A DNA stretch of 35,609 nt from Candidatus Lambdaproteobacteria bacterium RIFOXYD2_FULL_56_26 (lineage in GTDB: Bacteria > SAR324 > XYD2-FULL-50-16), in NCBI GenBank assembly GCA_001783715.1, contig MFNF01000021.1, positions 1 to 35,609 on the forward strand, in the 5' to 3' direction. Below the pieces are notes generated by a model. It did no database searches, had not been told where the DNA came from, and was given only the letters and a program-made list of their open reading frames with translations. Below are positions 25,155 through 33,853 of this stretch, in pieces. Each line of letters begins with the position of its first letter. Position 1 is the stretch's first letter. A program made the position numbers and the translations under genes.

Positions 25155-25172
25155 GTACTGGCCTCAAAATAG

Positions 25173-26504
25173 TTAAAGGTGGTATTTCATCCCGAGAAAA
25201 ACTCGGCTGTGCTGTCGGTATCGACCCAGGGGGGCTGTGTCTTTGCCCCAGATCCAGTCGGCTCCAACCTGAAAATGCAATTGGTCGGTCCATCTGTGGG
25301 ATTCTTCAAGATGCAAAAGCCCGTCTTTGTTTTCGATGCCCACTACTTGCCGAAAAATGTGCTTGTATCGTTGGTTGTGGGTTTCTTTGCTGTAGTCGAT
25401 CATAAAAAAACTTTGGCTGCGGTCTTGGGTTTGTCCCTTCTGGTAGTCGCTGATATAGCGGCCATAGAGCTCGCTCGAAAGGTCCCCGTCGAATAGCGGA
25501 TACCGCCAGGCCAACAAGCCGTAGTCAATATTGTGTGGCTCCTGGAACATGGGCGCTTCAGAGGCAAGGTTGAGGCGCTTGGCCTGAAAATCCCGGCGCA
25601 GTTCAATATCCCATTGGTGTTTGTCCCAGGTGTAAGAGAAGGTCGCTACCGTGGAGGGGACTCGTTGGCGGGTCTGGGATATTTCTAACAAGCTTTTGAA
25701 GTTGAGGATCACAAAGTCGGCCCCAAAGGAGGGCTCCCGTTCATATCCCTCAAAGTGCATCAAGGAAAAATCGAAGGCCCCTAGGAAAGCCCGCAGTCTA
25801 AGATAACCTTGGTAGGTGGCGGGCTGTTCGGTTTGGTCCGGTACCACTTGGCAGGCCTGGCCGGCGGCTTCAAATAGATTGCAGGGGTTTTGTTCCGGCT
25901 GATACCAGAGGCTATTTTGACCCGGATATTGATTGAGGCGATCATCTTGGATCAATCCAAAGTCAAGGTCCCAGGCGGTTCGGGTGTACCTGATCCGCAG
26001 GGCATCCAGCGGCGTACGGTAGCGGGATTTGTCGGTAACCACCGCCTGCTGGAAGTCCACCGGGGTGACCATATCGGCAACCTGGAAGTAGTTGGAGCGG
26101 CCCAAGATAATTTCTTGTCGGCCCAGTTCCAGGCTCCCTTGGCTCTGTTCGTATTTGATGGTGGCCCAGCGCACCTCTGAACGGGGAGTTGGTACCCCTT
26201 CAAGATCCTGATAGGATTTGCCTCGATAATGCAGGTCTTCTTCTTGGAGCCCTTCGAGCCTCGCGCCCCAGGCATCCCACCAAATTTCCAAGCCTGCTTT
26301 CAGTGCCCACAGGTTTTGTTCCGACTGGTTTTTTCCCCTCCCCTGCGCCGCCTGCCAATAAACCTCGCCGTTGGTCTCTACATCCAACGATCCGCCGCTG
26401 ACTGAACCGCCCCAAATGGAGAAAGCGAAAAACGAGAGAGCCAAAAAGCGCAAAGATGCGCCAAGGTTTAGCTTCAATAGAGTGCGCATTTTGTGGTCCA
26501 TCAA
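25173..26504 (-). CDS. Outer-membrane beta-barrel-like protein of the exporter module
   Basis: A 443-residue protein with an N-terminal hydrophobic export signal (ASLRFLALSFFAFSIWGGSVSGGS) and then long runs of alternating strand-forming residues rich in Trp, Tyr and Arg. LELGRQEIILGRSNYFQVADMVTP and the following RTPLDALRIRYT resemble DUF1302-like barrel proteins that accompany MMPL exporters. It ends RVFLGMKYHL. It is the likely outer-membrane partner or acceptor of the exported lipid. It starts four bases inside the end of the LolA-like gene and ends 18 bases before the exporter gene. The family assignment is moderate; the barrel nature is better supported. Confidence 0.72.
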   Translation of the reverse strand: MMDHKMRTLLKLNLGASLRFLALSFFAFSIWGGSVSGGSLDVETNGEVYWQAAQGRGKNQSEQNLWALKAGLEIWWDAWGARLEGLQEEDLHYRGKSYQDLEGVPTPRSEVRWATIKYEQSQGSLELGRQEIILGRSNYFQVADMVTPVDFQQAVVTDKSRYRTPLDALRIRYTRTAWDLDFGLIQDDRLNQYPGQNSLWYQPEQNPCNLFEAAGQACQVVPDQTEQPATYQGYLRLRAFLGAFDFSLMHFEGYEREPSFGADFVILNFKSLLEISQTRQRVPSTVATFSYTWDKHQWDIELRRDFQAKRLNLASEAPMFQEPHNIDYGLLAWRYPLFDGDLSSELYGRYISDYQKGQTQDRSQSFFMIDYSKETHNQRYKHIFRQVVGIENKDGLLHLEESHRWTDQLHFQVGADWIWGKDTAPLGRYRQHSRVFLGMKYHL

Positions 26505-27316
26505 TCCAGGTCGTTGCGTTGGAACTCGGGGTATGAACGGCGCTCCAATTGCTGGACCGTGAACAATTGTGGCTCCACCTCAGGGTGTCCAAGCTGCAAC
26601 TTTTTTATATCAATGGTGGTTTGATGGTTCTCCAGCAGGTTTTTCATTACCGAAGTCTGCACGACCCAGATTTTTTCAGGGTCACTTTGGATCAATTTTA
26701 GGGCCTGATACCGCTTCTGCAGCAAGCCTCGTTGGTCATAAAAGTCGCTACGCAAAATCACCCAACTGTCCGGTAAAACCCAATGCAACATGCGCCCGTA
26801 AGCCGAAGAATCGAAGTTTTTGGGAATCGATTCCACCAAGTAGGTCCGGCGTCCGTCTAATTCCTCGGACTTAATGAAGCGGTGTTCGTCGGCCTCGACG
26901 TTGCGGGTGAGAATATCCTCATAGGTGTAATCGGTCCCCATGAAGCTACGGCTGCGCTCGGAACTGGATATCTTTCGAACTTGTTTGTAGGCGGGCAAAT
27001 AGAGGTATTGGTCATCATCCCCTTCCTGCTTTTCCAGGTTCAAAAAGGTAGTACGGTTGATGTCCTTTGGTTCGGTGAAACGGATCAAGCGCAGTTCAAG
27101 ACCCTCGGTTTTGCTCGTCAAAGTTAAGGTCTCACGCAAACGCGTCTCTCCTTTGGGGTTCACCAGCGTCAATTGGGCAGCTTCCAGGCGGGCCTTGCCT
27201 CGGTCGCGATCATACACTTTCTGCATGATTGTTTTGCCGTTAAGTTCTTGTGCGACGGCCAGCCCCGAGTGAACCGTTAAAAGAAAACTAATAGCCAGAT
27301 AGAGGAATGGTTTCAT
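26501..27316 (-). CDS. LolA-like outer-membrane lipoprotein-sorting protein
   Basis: A 271-residue periplasmic protein with a signal peptide (cut probably after AVAQ at ~23). It carries the pattern of the LolA-like family found beside MMPL/RND exporters: LRLIRFTEPKDINRTTFLNLEK, DDDQYLYLPAYKQVRKI and the hallmark SFMGTDYTYEDI at 124-135. Members have a LolA/LolB half-barrel fold suited to holding acyl chains in the periplasm. The likely role is to carry the operon's product from exporter to outer membrane. It overlaps both neighbours by four bases. Confidence 0.9.
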   Translation of the reverse strand: MKPFLYLAISFLLTVHSGLAVAQELNGKTIMQKVYDRDRGKARLEAAQLTLVNPKGETRLRETLTLTSKTEGLELRLIRFTEPKDINRTTFLNLEKQEGDDDQYLYLPAYKQVRKISSSERSRSFMGTDYTYEDILTRNVEADEHRFIKSEELDGRRTYLVESIPKNFDSSAYGRMLHWVLPDSWVILRSDFYDQRGLLQKRYQALKLIQSDPEKIWVVQTSVMKNLLENHQTTIDIKKLQLGHPEVEPQLFTVQQLERRSYPEFQRNDLD

Positions 27317-28107
27317 GAGTTATTTTCCTTGCTAAAAGAAATGCGGTACAAACGTTCGTCAAATAGGAGTTCGCATTTCGGATTGAGTGCTTGGCCGGGA
27401 ACCAGGTCCATCGGAATGGTAATGGTATCCCGATCCTTGTAAAAGATGCCCAGTTTAGGGAAATCCTCCACGCTCTTGGCCGCCGATTCGGTTTCGTCCA
27501 CTACGACTACTTGACCACCAGGACGGACAACGCGCAGTATTTCTTCCAGGCTTCGCCGCGGGTCATTAAAGAAATTAAGTCCACCGTAATGGTATACAAC
27601 TTCAAAATAATTGCTGGCAAATGGCAATTCCTCCGCTGCGGCGCAGAAGAGATTGGCATGTTTCTTCCACTTTGCGAGGTTTTTCTGGCAGCGCTTTAAC
27701 ATGCCGATGGAGAGGTCCAGCCCGGTATAGTGGACTTCATCAGGGATAACGCGCCGGTTGGCACCTGTGCCCGCACTGACTTCAAGCAGCTGCATCTGGG
27801 GGTGAAACTCGATACAGTCCAAACATTGTTTGCGCATTTCACTTTCTTTGACTCCAATATAGGCCCAGCCAATATTGGAGGCGACATCATAGGAATTGGC
27901 GAACTGGTCGTAAAGATGGCGGAACTTTTTGTTTTTCCCCTCCAGGGACTCCGCTTGAACCATCTGCACAATCCCATCGATACATTGGTAGCTCTGGCCG
28001 GTCTGCTGATTAAAAAAGCGGCCTTGGCCGGGCTGTTTACCTGGTTGCCACTCAAGGGTCGATTGGTCTTTAGTATCAATAATATGATTCATTATCTGAT
28101 GTCTCAT
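27313..28107 (-). CDS. Class I SAM-dependent methyltransferase (UbiE/COQ5-like)
   Basis: A 264-residue enzyme with SAM motif I LLEVSAGTGANRR (107-119), acidic motif II TGLDLSIGML, a post-II region CAAAEELPFASNYFEVVYHYGG and motif III ILRVVRPGGQVVVVDE. The first ~50 residues (QTGQSYQCIDGIVQMV) look like a degenerate Trm112-type zinc-ribbon leader, seen in some UbiE relatives. It probably O- or C-methylates the acyl product or its head group. Overlaps of four bases on both sides place it firmly in the operon. Confidence 0.88.
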   Translation of the reverse strand: MRHQIMNHIIDTKDQSTLEWQPGKQPGQGRFFNQQTGQSYQCIDGIVQMVQAESLEGKNKKFRHLYDQFANSYDVASNIGWAYIGVKESEMRKQCLDCIEFHPQMQLLEVSAGTGANRRVIPDEVHYTGLDLSIGMLKRCQKNLAKWKKHANLFCAAAEELPFASNYFEVVYHYGGLNFFNDPRRSLEEILRVVRPGGQVVVVDETESAAKSVEDFPKLGIFYKDRDTITIPMDLVPGQALNPKCELLFDERLYRISFSKENNS

Positions 28108-30137
28108 GTCGTTCTCTCTGATGAAATGGATTCAAAATTTTGGGAAAAATGATGGGACTGACTCAGGATTGATTTCACATTCACCCCTTCAGGCAAATGG
28201 TCCGGGTGCCCCAGAATAGCATGGGGCCGGTTATCGGTTCGCAGGCCTTCGGCCAAGCCGTTAGAATAGGTTTGACCCATGGCAAAAATGATCGACGCTG
28301 CTTTGATTCGTTCGGTATGGTTTTTATAGGTCACCAACAAAGCATCGGGCTCCGCTTCAAAGTGATCAAAGCTTACCACCGAGGTTCCCAGGGCGCTCAC
28401 CTTGTGGAGCAGGATCCAACGGGTTGTCGGCCCGACCCCCCGCCCTAGCCGCTTGTCTGCACGCCTTAAGAGGGTTACCGGTGCCGCTTCCCTCGGTGCC
28501 GCTTCCCATTGGGACCATTGGCGAAGATAGGCTAGGGCATTGTGGTTGCCTCGGAGGTTGAGGCTGGGGATAAAGGCCGCCATTTCAAGGGCAATTCCGC
28601 CACCACCAAGAACCACCACGGGCTCGGGCAAGGGGACTTGCTCGCTCAAAACTTGACGATAATCTTTAATCACCCCTTTAAAACCAGGTAGTTGCAAGCG
28701 TCTAGGCTGACCCCCTTGGGCCAATAAATAAAAATCGAAGGCTGCACAAGCCGCAGATATGGGGTCTATTTGGTGGCCTAAACGGTACCTAACTCCATGC
28801 CGTTGGCCCTGCTGGGAAAAGTAATGGACCAAACGCCCAAAATCTTGTTTGGACGGAATCTGGGCGGCCAGGTGTAGATCCCCGCCCAGCGATAAGCTCT
28901 GCTCAAAAACCTCCACTTCGTGGCCCCTTTGGGCCAACCAACAAGCAGAAGCCAATCCGGCAAGCCCCGCTCCGACCACCGCAATCCGTCGGCTCTTCTT
29001 GGTGAGGACCGGTTTTTGGCCCTCCAATAAACTCAGGCACCTCGGGTTTAAGATGCAACCCACTTTCTTCCCGGTCAGGGCATGGTCCAAGCAAGCCTGA
29101 TTGCAGGCAACGCAAGGTCGGATTTGCTCAACATGGTTCTGCCGGGTCTTCTTGACGAATTCCGGATCGGACAACAGCGGACGCCCCAAGCTAACCATAT
29201 CGGCAGCCCCCTGGCCTAAGACCTGTTCGGCTTGGTAGGGGTCCGCAATCCGGTTACTCAAGGCGACCGGAATCCCTTGAGCCCGTTGGCGGATTGCCGA
29301 GACCACCGGTGCGAAGGCCGCCGGGGGAACCGACATAGCGATGGTAGGCACCTTGGCTTCATGGCTTCCGATCCCAACGTTCAAAAGGTCCACCCCTTTT
29401 TGTACCACTTGATCAACCAGCCATTCTACTTCGGTCCAAGTCAGCCCCTGCTCATCGAGGTCCAAGGCGGGAAACCGAAAAATTAAAGGGAACTCGGGGC
29501 TCAACTGGGCCCGCACCGCTTCGAGCACTTCTAAAGTAAAGCGAGCCCTATTGGCCAAGCTACCGCCCCAAGCATCGGAACGCTGGTTGAAAGTTTTGCT
29601 TAAAAACTGGTGCAGCAAAAAACCTTGGCTACCCACGATTTCGATGCTGTCATATCCCGCCGCAACGGCCAGGGCCGCGCTTTGGGCAAAATCATTGATA
29701 GTGCGCCTAATCTCTGTTTCTTCTAACGCCCTAGGTCGATACAAAACTCCGGGTGCTCTCAGCGACGAAGAGGAGACATTTTTTCCGTGGAAGGCTTCAC
29801 GTCCAAAATGGCAAATCTGCAAAGCAATGCGGCCGCCTTCTTGGTGCACCGCTTCGGTGTAAGCAAGGTGCTTATCGACCTCTGTTTCACCTGCTAAAGA
29901 CAAGCCTAAATTTAATCTGCTGCGTCCCTCTTGGTTGGGGCTACAGCCGCCAACCATCACCAAGCCGACTTCTCCGGCGGCTCTTTGCCTCAGGAAATGG
30001 GCCATCACCGCTTCACGGTTCGGCTGTTCTTCTAAGCCCAGGTGCAAGCCGCTCATCATCACCCGATTGGGCAGTGTTAGGCCGCGCAACTTGATGGGTG
30101 CCAGCAAGTGGTTAAAGGGGTATTGTGTAGGTTCCAT
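28104..30137 (-). CDS. FadH-like 2,4-dienoyl reductase (FMN/[4Fe-4S]/FAD) with changed active site
   Basis: A 677-residue iron-sulfur flavoenzyme collinear with Escherichia coli FadH: an FMN TIM barrel (~10-330), the cluster motif CVACNQACLDH...CILNPRC (Cys342, 345, 349, 361) and an FAD/NAD(P) domain starting VVGAGLAGLAS (388-398). FadH reduces 2,4-dienoyl-CoA with NADPH. The catalytic His is kept (SHEAKVPTIA, His259), but the conserved Tyr of GSEGYLINEFL is Phe173 (GSQGFLLHQFL), so proton delivery should differ. In a cluster with its own carrier protein it may act on polyene acyl-ACP. It overlaps the methyltransferase by four bases and lies nine bases after the ketoreductase. Confidence 0.9.
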   Translation of the reverse strand: MEPTQYPFNHLLAPIKLRGLTLPNRVMMSGLHLGLEEQPNREAVMAHFLRQRAAGEVGLVMVGGCSPNQEGRSRLNLGLSLAGETEVDKHLAYTEAVHQEGGRIALQICHFGREAFHGKNVSSSSLRAPGVLYRPRALEETEIRRTINDFAQSAALAVAAGYDSIEIVGSQGFLLHQFLSKTFNQRSDAWGGSLANRARFTLEVLEAVRAQLSPEFPLIFRFPALDLDEQGLTWTEVEWLVDQVVQKGVDLLNVGIGSHEAKVPTIAMSVPPAAFAPVVSAIRQRAQGIPVALSNRIADPYQAEQVLGQGAADMVSLGRPLLSDPEFVKKTRQNHVEQIRPCVACNQACLDHALTGKKVGCILNPRCLSLLEGQKPVLTKKSRRIAVVGAGLAGLASACWLAQRGHEVEVFEQSLSLGGDLHLAAQIPSKQDFGRLVHYFSQQGQRHGVRYRLGHQIDPISAACAAFDFYLLAQGGQPRRLQLPGFKGVIKDYRQVLSEQVPLPEPVVVLGGGGIALEMAAFIPSLNLRGNHNALAYLRQWSQWEAAPREAAPVTLLRRADKRLGRGVGPTTRWILLHKVSALGTSVVSFDHFEAEPDALLVTYKNHTERIKAASIIFAMGQTYSNGLAEGLRTDNRPHAILGHPDHLPEGVNVKSILSQSHHFSQNFESISSERTT

Positions 30138-30146
30138 GAGGAAGTT

Positions 30147-30896
30147 TTACATCGACAAGCCGCCGTCTACATTAAGCGTTTGCCCCACCAGATAACTGGC
30201 CGCAGGCGAAGCTAAAAAGGAGACCACTTTGGCCACTTCAGAGGCTTTACCCGCTCTACGCAGGGGGCAAAAGTGTTGGATTGTCGTTTGGACTAATTGG
30301 CTTATCTGAGGGTTGTTCACTGCCGCTTGATACATTTCCGATTCCACATAACCTGGGGCCACGCAGTTGACCCGAATACCCGAGGGGGCCACTTCGCGCG
30401 CTAGCGACCGAGTTAAGGCGATAATCCCTCCTTTAGAGGCGCAATAATTGGCTTGACCCACCTGCCCGATCACTGCGGCTACTGAGGAAATATTGACGAT
30501 AACGCCCGATTTTCGTGCGATCATTGATTGCAGGAACACTTTGCAGCAATGGAAGGTGCCGTTCAGGTTGACGTTGATCACGTCCTTCCAATCCTCCTCT
30601 TTGAGTAGGGAAAACATTTGGTCTCTAAGAATCCCCGCATTGTTGATCAGTGTGTGGACCCACATCTTTTGCTCACGTATTTTTCGGCCCAGCTGCTTGA
30701 CCTGTTCGAAGTCGGAAATGTCACATGGAAACGCAAGGGCATCTCCTCCTTTATCGGTTATTTCTTTGACCGCATCTTCGGCTTCACGATGCCGAGTAGC
30801 GTAGACCAAAAGGACCGGCATGCGCTCAGCTAGTTCGAGTGCGATGGCGCGGCCAATGCCCCGGCTGGCTCCGGTGATTAGGGCGACTTGTTTCAT
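30147..30896 (-). CDS. 3-oxoacyl-ACP reductase (FabG-like SDR)
   Basis: A 249-residue classical short-chain dehydrogenase that reduces 3-ketoacyl-ACP to 3-hydroxyacyl-ACP. It has the nucleotide motif TGASRGIGRA (8-17), NNAG (85-88), catalytic Asn110, Ser138, Tyr151 and Lys155 (NISSVAAV...ANYCASKGG), and the C-terminal YLVGQTLNVDGGLSM typical of FabG. Length is normal. It supplies the reductive step of the operon's chain-elongation cycle and stands between the ketosynthase pair and the dienoyl reductase. Confidence 0.93.
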   Translation of the reverse strand: MKQVALITGASRGIGRAIALELAERMPVLLVYATRHREAEDAVKEITDKGGDALAFPCDISDFEQVKQLGRKIREQKMWVHTLINNAGILRDQMFSLLKEEDWKDVINVNLNGTFHCCKVFLQSMIARKSGVIVNISSVAAVIGQVGQANYCASKGGIIALTRSLAREVAPSGIRVNCVAPGYVESEMYQAAVNNPQISQLVQTTIQHFCPLRRAGKASEVAKVVSFLASPAASYLVGQTLNVDGGLSM

Positions 30897-30911
30897 GACG
30901 TTCCTTTAGGT

Positions 30912-32114
30912 TTAATTGGATGCTGGTGCTAAGGTCATCAAGGCGTGATTCCCGAAGGGGTCGCGGCTGCTGAGAAAACTCCAGCTCGGCCCACTCTGCT
31001 GAAGGCTTGCCTCTTTTAAACGGCTACCCTGAGGGCGCAAGGGCGGGCGCAAGGGGCTATGCCCAGCCAAAACCCAGGCGGATTCAGCAACTTGAAAGGC
31101 CGAACCGGCGGCTTCGGTTTCTCCAGTCCAGGCTTTTAGGGCGCTGATCGGTGGAGCATAGTCTGGCCCGTTCCAAAGCGTAGCAAGTGCTTCGGATTCG
31201 ATTTGATCATGCGGCATATTGCCTCCGCTTGCTGAGATGCTGACCCAGGCACAGCGGTTTGTTTCTTGACGTGACCATACCTGCTGGCAGCACTTGGCAT
31301 AGGACCCCGAGTCCAGACTGCGGCCAAATTCTTGCTCTTTGATCAAAGCCAGCGGTTGTGCCCCGCGCTCTAGGGCGTGGTTTAACTCTTCTAAAACCAC
31401 CACACAGACACCTTCAGCGGGGACTACAAGACCCGGCTGGTTCCCGAGAAATCGAGGATCAGTTTGGTCGAGATGATTTTTGTAATAAGACAGGGAGTGA
31501 CCTAACGATAACCTAGAAAGACATTCGACCCCACCGGCCAACATACTCCGGCAACGGCCCAGCCGGATCAAATCCGCCGCACGCATGATCGCATGAATAC
31601 CGGACACATGGTTGACTGCGAGGGTATTGCTGTAGCCTTTCAACCCAAAAGTAATGGCCGCCTGCCCAGCCGCCGCATTCCGCGCTAAAAGCGGGAAGTG
31701 GCCTGGATTGATTTTTTGGAGCTGCTTTTCTAAAACCGGGGAGGCAAATCTTTGGAATCCCCCGAATTCGGGCCGCGAGGTGCCAAAGATCAAACCCAAC
31801 TCTTCTTTTTTCGAAGTATCGCTAGGGTCTAATTTGGCAAACTCCAAGGCCTGTCCTACGGCGCAGACCGACATGATTAGAAAACGATCCAAAGCCCTTA
31901 ATTGTCTTTGGGGAAGATATTTTTCGGCCGAAGGGGCTGCAATCGGGGCGATCCAGGCTTTTTCAGAGGGCCGTTCGCTGCTTTCGGGCCAAGGCACGAA
32001 ATTCTTCGAGTCTTCGGCAGGGCTCGCAACAATCTGCTGCCAATCATTCCCAAGGTTGCATAGGGCTCCAATGCCGGTAATGGCGACTTCAATTGGGCGC
32101 ATCTGAGAACTCAT
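30912..32114 (-). CDS. Inactive ketosynthase homologue, chain-length-factor-like
   Basis: A 400-residue thiolase-fold protein related to FabF but without its catalytic residues. The nucleophile Cys position is His169 (AVNHVSGIHAIM in place of a TACASG motif), the first active-site His is Ser296 (SASGGN for AHGTAT) and the second is Glu332 (WTGETEAAG for IGHCMGAAG). Lys327 is kept. Start ITGIGALCNLG and the LIRLGRC dimer-side helix are preserved. Such partners pair with an active ketosynthase in type II polyketide and aryl-polyene systems and set chain length. It overlaps the active ketosynthase gene by four bases, which fits a KS-CLF heterodimer. Confidence 0.87.
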   Translation of the reverse strand: MSSQMRPIEVAITGIGALCNLGNDWQQIVASPAEDSKNFVPWPESSERPSEKAWIAPIAAPSAEKYLPQRQLRALDRFLIMSVCAVGQALEFAKLDPSDTSKKEELGLIFGTSRPEFGGFQRFASPVLEKQLQKINPGHFPLLARNAAAGQAAITFGLKGYSNTLAVNHVSGIHAIMRAADLIRLGRCRSMLAGGVECLSRLSLGHSLSYYKNHLDQTDPRFLGNQPGLVVPAEGVCVVVLEELNHALERGAQPLALIKEQEFGRSLDSGSYAKCCQQVWSRQETNRCAWVSISASGGNMPHDQIESEALATLWNGPDYAPPISALKAWTGETEAAGSAFQVAESAWVLAGHSPLRPPLRPQGSRLKEASLQQSGPSWSFLSSRDPFGNHALMTLAPASN

Positions 32115-33337
32115 TGAGGTTGGGTAAAGAGGATACTGGCGTTGTTACCGGCAAAACCAAAGGAATTTGAGAGGGCGCTGCGCACCTGCATTTTTCTGGC
32201 ATCGTTGGTTACCAAATCCAATTTGCAATAGTCCTCACGCTCTTGGAAATTGATGGTTGGTGGGATCACCCCCTGGTGGATGCTCAGCACCGTTGCGACC
32301 GCCTCAAGCGCTCCGGCAGCACCCATGCAATGCCCGATCATTGACTTGATTGAGCTGACCGCTAAATGCGGGGAATGCGCCTCAAAAACACTCTGTAACG
32401 CCAGAGTTTCGGAACGATCGTTGTGTATGGTCGCCGTACCATGTGCGTTCACATAATCGACTTGTTCCTTTAAACAGTCGGCATCGGCCAATGCGCGGAA
32501 GATGGCGCGGGCTTCGCCGGAGCCGTCTTTTGATGTTGCCGTAAGGTGTGAGGCGCTATTACTAGAGCCGTATCCTGCTACTTCGGCATATATGTTGGCC
32601 CCACGAGCTTTAGCAGACCGGTAGGACTCAAAAACTAAAAAAGCCGCTCCTTCACCGATGGCGAACCCGCTGCGGTTTTTGTCAAAAGGCCTTAGGCAAT
32701 CTTGGGTAATAGAAAATACGGAGTTAAATCCCGCATGAATCACTTCACTGATGATATCACCGCCGCCAACCAATACTAATTCGCAACGACCCAGACGGAT
32801 TAGGTCTAAGGCAAAACCCAAGGCATCTGTCCCTGAAGCACAGGCAGTAGAGCTGAGGCTAGCTGGACCGCTGATTCCCAAACGGTCCGCAAGGTGAGCT
32901 AGTTGGTAGGCAACAAGGGTGGGAGCGACAGACACCGGGGTTTGTCCGTTCAAGTCGCCTTGAAAATATTTGCGGCCCAATATTTCGTAATTGCGCGAAC
33001 TCGAACAGAGCGTGCCCACCATCAAGCCCGCCTGTGCACCTAGGTTTTCTAGCTCTGACTTGCCCAGACCTGCATCGCTTAGCGCCTCTTCTGCGGCTAG
33101 GTATGCGTAAAAGGTTGCATCTTCTTCGGGGGAGCCTGCTTGGTTTCTTAAGCTTAAATTGTTTCTGATTCCAGAAGGTATTTCGGCCCCTAACGAACTT
33201 TTGTAGGCCGCCGCATCAAAGACTTCAATGGGGCGTATCGCAGAACGCCCCTGGATCAAGTTTTCCCAAAAAGTATTACGCCCCAGGCCAAAAGGTGAAA
33301 CCACCCCCATACCGGTCACTACAACAGGGCTTCTCAT
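32111..33337 (-). CDS. Beta-ketoacyl-ACP synthase II (FabF-like), intact
   Basis: A 408-residue ketosynthase that condenses malonyl-ACP with the growing acyl chain. The triad is complete: Cys166 in STACASGTDALG, His299 in VNAHGTATIHND and His336 in MIGHCMGAAGA, with Lys331. It starts VVVTGMGVVSPFG and ends SNSFGFAGNNASILF as in FabF. Next to it is a homologue without the triad, so this is the catalytic half of a likely heterodimer. It overlaps the dehydratase and the partner gene by four bases each. Sequence alone does not fix starter unit or product length. Confidence 0.95.
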   Translation of the reverse strand: MRSPVVVTGMGVVSPFGLGRNTFWENLIQGRSAIRPIEVFDAAAYKSSLGAEIPSGIRNNLSLRNQAGSPEEDATFYAYLAAEEALSDAGLGKSELENLGAQAGLMVGTLCSSSRNYEILGRKYFQGDLNGQTPVSVAPTLVAYQLAHLADRLGISGPASLSSTACASGTDALGFALDLIRLGRCELVLVGGGDIISEVIHAGFNSVFSITQDCLRPFDKNRSGFAIGEGAAFLVFESYRSAKARGANIYAEVAGYGSSNSASHLTATSKDGSGEARAIFRALADADCLKEQVDYVNAHGTATIHNDRSETLALQSVFEAHSPHLAVSSIKSMIGHCMGAAGALEAVATVLSIHQGVIPPTINFQEREDYCKLDLVTNDARKMQVRSALSNSFGFAGNNASILFTQPQ

Positions 33338-33849
33338 GGAATCTCCGCTTGCTTGAGGTGGGTCAGTAGGTCGGTTTTCAACGCCAGCCCTAAAATCAAT
33401 TCCACCGTGGCGGCTTTGATTCCATCGACTGTTGCAACCGCATTGGCTCGGATCGCCTGGTTTCCGTAAGGTATCATTTTAACCTCAAACTCAACTAGAT
33501 TGTCCGCAAAGACGGGCCGGTGGATGAGCGTTTTACGAATTCCACCCAAAAGGCCCAAAACTTCTTCAGTTTGATGCCCTTTCAGGTAGCTATCAGCCTG
33601 TTCTTGAGGCAAAGCCTCAAACTGCTGGCGCAAAGTTACGGCAGCTAATTGGGCGGAGGCTTCCACCAAATAGATGCCCGGCACCAGATGAAATTGTGGA
33701 AAGTGACCTTCGAAAACCGGATGTTCCTTTTGCCAGCAATAGAAACCGCGGCTATGATATTTTTCAATTATTTCAGCGCAGTCTAAGAACAATATCGGTT
33801 CCCGGTGCGGGATCAACTGCTTAATTTGTTCTTTGTCGAGCCAAGTCAT
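33334..33849 (-). CDS. Hotdog 3-hydroxyacyl-ACP dehydratase (FabZ/FabA-like)
   Basis: A 171-residue hotdog protein with IPHREPILFLDCAE, then VFEGHFPQFHLVPGIYLVEASAQLAA. His49 (GHFP) and Glu63 (VEASAQ) match the catalytic pair of FabZ-type dehydratases. It removes water from 3-hydroxyacyl-ACP to leave a double bond. With no enoyl reductase of FabI type in the operon, repeated use would give conjugated polyenes unless the FadH-like enzyme reduces them. It starts four bases after the carrier-protein gene and overlaps the ketosynthase by four. Confidence 0.85.
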   Translation of the reverse strand: MTWLDKEQIKQLIPHREPILFLDCAEIIEKYHSRGFYCWQKEHPVFEGHFPQFHLVPGIYLVEASAQLAAVTLRQQFEALPQEQADSYLKGHQTEEVLGLLGGIRKTLIHRPVFADNLVEFEVKMIPYGNQAIRANAVATVDGIKAATVELILGLALKTDLLTHLKQAEIP

Positions 33850-33853
33850 CGAT

